Shown here piece after piece: positions 61,648-64,000 of a stretch of DNA of 64,000 nt. The position numbers and the translations under genes were made by a program. The notes beneath the pieces are model-generated. The model made no database searches, was not told the origin of the DNA, and saw only the letters and a program-made list of their open reading frames with translations. Positions within the stretch are counted from its first letter, which is position 1, and each line of letters starts with the position of its first letter. Source of the stretch: Paramacrobiotus metropolitanus (lineage: Eukaryota; Tardigrada; Eutardigrada; Parachela; Macrobiotidae); assembly GCF_019649055.1 (NCBI RefSeq), contig NW_026570246.1, positions 62,001 to 126,000 of the forward strand, written 5' to 3'.

Positions 61648-64000
61648 GTAAGAAAGTCCGGGTAATGGGTTTTTTGTAGATTTCGGGGTTGTGATTATGG
61701 CGAAATCACACGACACATAAACAAATGCCGTAGCTTCTATAACATTTTACGATCATAGTTTATAGCTGCTGGTCAAACGATTGAACGATTTGGAGGTTCA
61801 AGTGAAAGTCGGATTTTCGGTTTTTCCCAAATGCTTTGATTGTACCGGAATGTTTCCGGAAAGCCAAGAGAAATGCTATGGGCTATTATTTCGATACATT
61901 GCATGAGAGGGACAGAAACAGCTGTTTACATTTCGCAAAATGTTGTTAATTGACCGGAAAAGTACGCTAATTGCACTTAATGAATGGCGTTATCGGTTTT
62001 CCAACGAAATTCTGCATTGTTGAGCAATAGTTATCGCGATTCTCGTGGTGGTCATGAGTGGGGTAGTGAAGTTGCAGCGATAGGGGTTTTGCTTTACCGC
62101 GAGATGTGTACTCGTATGGATGACAGCAGCAAAGTTAAATGGTTCGCGTATAAATATGTGCATGGTCATGAACTTACGAGGGAATTCTCGTGACATGGCA
62201 TGACGTAGTTTTTAACGGAGCGGTAAATATGGCAGAATGGTCCGCTTTTAATTTATGAATGTCTGATTAAGGAGAGAAGTGCCTCGCGATCGGTTAGCTG
62301 GTTGGCGAATATGTACCGGTTTGCTTGCATATATCAGCAGAATAATGCGTGTTGCATAGAGCAGATTTAATATACTCTTACGTTTTAACTGAAATTTTGC
62401 TGTTATAATCGTCGTTGCTGTCGCAGATTTCACAGAAATATTTATTTTTGGAGTCAGATTTATTTTATCTTGCAGTACTGTGGATTTCCGTGTAATTGAT
62501 AGTGTTATTTCAGCGTAATTAAAAGTGCTGTTGGGAAGTCTATTAATTCTCGTCAGAAGTGAGAAATGTGACAAACTCCAGGGTGTTTCATTTGTTACAC
62601 GAGATCAGTGAATGTTGCAGTTTCTGGTTAAACTGAATTTGATTAAATTTTGTGGCTTTGGTTAGGCATTAATGAAACCCTGCGGCAGGTTTGACGTTTA
62701 AGCATGTTGTTATCACATTATTATTTCATGGGAAAACCTCACATTTATTTCGAAGATGCTCTGCTTTTTATGTTGTGTCGCCAGTAAACGAAATTTACAC
62801 GAATATTAGTTATGTACAGGTGGAAATGACGTAGGATATGGTAGTAGTATCTTGACGTTCGTCTTTTGTTTCTGAGTAAAAAGGCCAGGGGCACTCTAAT
62901 AATTCTGCTTATACTTTTTTAAAGTTTGTTTCTAATGTCCAGGTTTATAAAGTACCGAGAATCTTCTTGTGCTTATGTCGTCAGAAAGATGAAAATTGAA
63001 TTAAGTTTTTGGAACTTGTCTCTCAGTTATCACGCGGGCGCTAATCCGATGTAAAAACTGACATATGATGGTTAAGTTGTTCTGATAATCTTCGAAATGA
63101 CGTTGTGGACTTTTATGTCACAGTTAGGGATATTTTTAACATTGAAGCGTGTTTTTCTCGCTGTGCGCAGGGGGATGATTCTAGTGACGAAACTATACAC
63201 TCCTCCTTTTCTCACGCTTGACTAATGCCTGGTGGCGGAAGGATTTAATCCTTAATAAAAATACATACGTGTTCCGCGTATACGCCACATCAGCTGATTT
63301 GCAGTATTTTTTAGTTTGTCGAGCAAATACATTTCTGTTTGTCTTTCGTGCATGGAACTTGACATGGTCGTCCCCAACCTGGTTGCTTACGTGAACGCTA
63401 GTAAACGGATTGGATGTATTTATCGCTAATTCCGTGACCGAAATTTTTATCAGCAGACAGGGCTGTTTGTTGTTGTATGAAAAGAAAAAAGTATGACAAA
63501 CGTTTGTTGCCGACAAGGCGGCATTTACTAATCGTGCGTGTGCCTTCCAGTAATAATTCTCGATAGCGTAAACTTGTTGACTGAATAAAGACTTTGAAAG
63601 CTTCGTAAAATGCCCTTCCGTTGCGTTTTTTATGCCGGCAGAGAACTATAATGGTGTGGACATTACTTAATGATTTGAAGGGTTTAGAAGAACCAGTAAT
63701 TTTTATAGAATACAATCATCGATAACAAAACCAAAATATATGAAAGTATATGAATAAGTTCGGCTAGATGCTGGCAACACGTGCTTATCTGAATCAATCG
63801 TATGCGATATTCCGCCTTGCTGTGCAATTACGATGGCGAAGATTGATGGCACAGTGTGGAACTGCGATCAAGTTGGCGCATAGTTGTCTTCTTTAATGGC
63901 TGCATTAATTAATTTGATTTTGAATATCACTGGCATGTTTCACTGTTTACATGTCGCAGTGTTTTCATCTTCCATCTGTTTTAAACAAAATAAACAGTGC
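61648..64000 (+). other. Presumed long hexokinase intron, open at the window end
   Basis: It begins with the donor GTAAGA after the hexokinase exon ending CYMGLIIG. No exon encoding the next conserved hexokinase segment was found on the plus strand. The open frames (61984-62193; minus-strand 63193-63516 and 63398-63715) have no homology. I see no repeats or RNA genes. Confidence 0.5.

Noticed and set aside
1-64000. CRISPR arrays, rRNA genes, tRNA genes, bacterial operons
   Set aside because: None seen. The DNA is eukaryotic with spliced genes, and no cloverleaf or rRNA core sequence was recognised by eye.

Overview
This is eukaryotic nuclear DNA from a small invertebrate. Protein-coding exons are separated by GT-AG introns, several of them under 80 bases (57 and 66 bases in the AIG1-like gene). 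All recognisable proteins are animal families: Axin, MAP3K4/MEKK4, Cu-only SOD-repeat protein, cadherin repeat, ZFAND5/6, cytosolic sulfotransferase, SLC9B/NHA, AIG1/ADTRP and hexokinase. The compact genes, AT-rich spacers and divergent protein sequences would fit an ecdysozoan, and a tardigrade is my best guess. I cannot prove the taxon from this sequence alone. Exon boundaries were joined by hand from splice signals, reading phase and family homology.

Layout from left to right. (1) 45-600 (+): last exon of an unrecognised gene. (2) 869-4453 (-): Axin, five exons, with RGS, GSK3/beta-catenin-binding and DIX regions. (3) 5623-13708 (+): MAP3K4/MEKK4, nine exons, head-to-head with Axin across about 1.2 kb. 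(4) 14931-21524 (+): a six-repeat, probably GPI-anchored SOD-like protein, with a TA-flanked terminal-inverted-repeat element in one intron. (5) 22078-23177 (+): a small secreted protein with one cadherin-like repeat. (6) 23178-28301: no gene seen. (7) 28302-30724 (+): A20/AN1 zinc-finger protein. (8) 31817-34277 (-): cytosolic sulfotransferase. (9) 34278-43195: an 8.9-kb gene-poor stretch with a 51-bp minisatellite. (10) 43196-52124 (-): SLC9B-type Na+/H+ antiporter. (11) about 53.4-55.2 kb: a long hairpin and a decayed non-LTR retrotransposon. (12) 56109-57702 (+): AIG1/ADTRP-type membrane hydrolase. (13) 59654 to beyond 61647 (+): 5' half of a hexokinase, cut by the window end.

The most notable point is the divergent pair Axin/MEKK4. 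These proteins are known to bind each other in Axin-driven JNK signalling, and here they share one short intergenic region. The other genes look like ordinary, unlinked functions (copper-type extracellular protein, ion transport, sulfation, lipid hydrolysis, glycolysis).

Four genes (MAP3K4, SOD-repeat, SLC9B, hexokinase) each contain exactly one 1-base reading-frame break at or next to a short homopolymer run, with otherwise intact homology. This looks like consensus error in the assembly rather than four dead genes.
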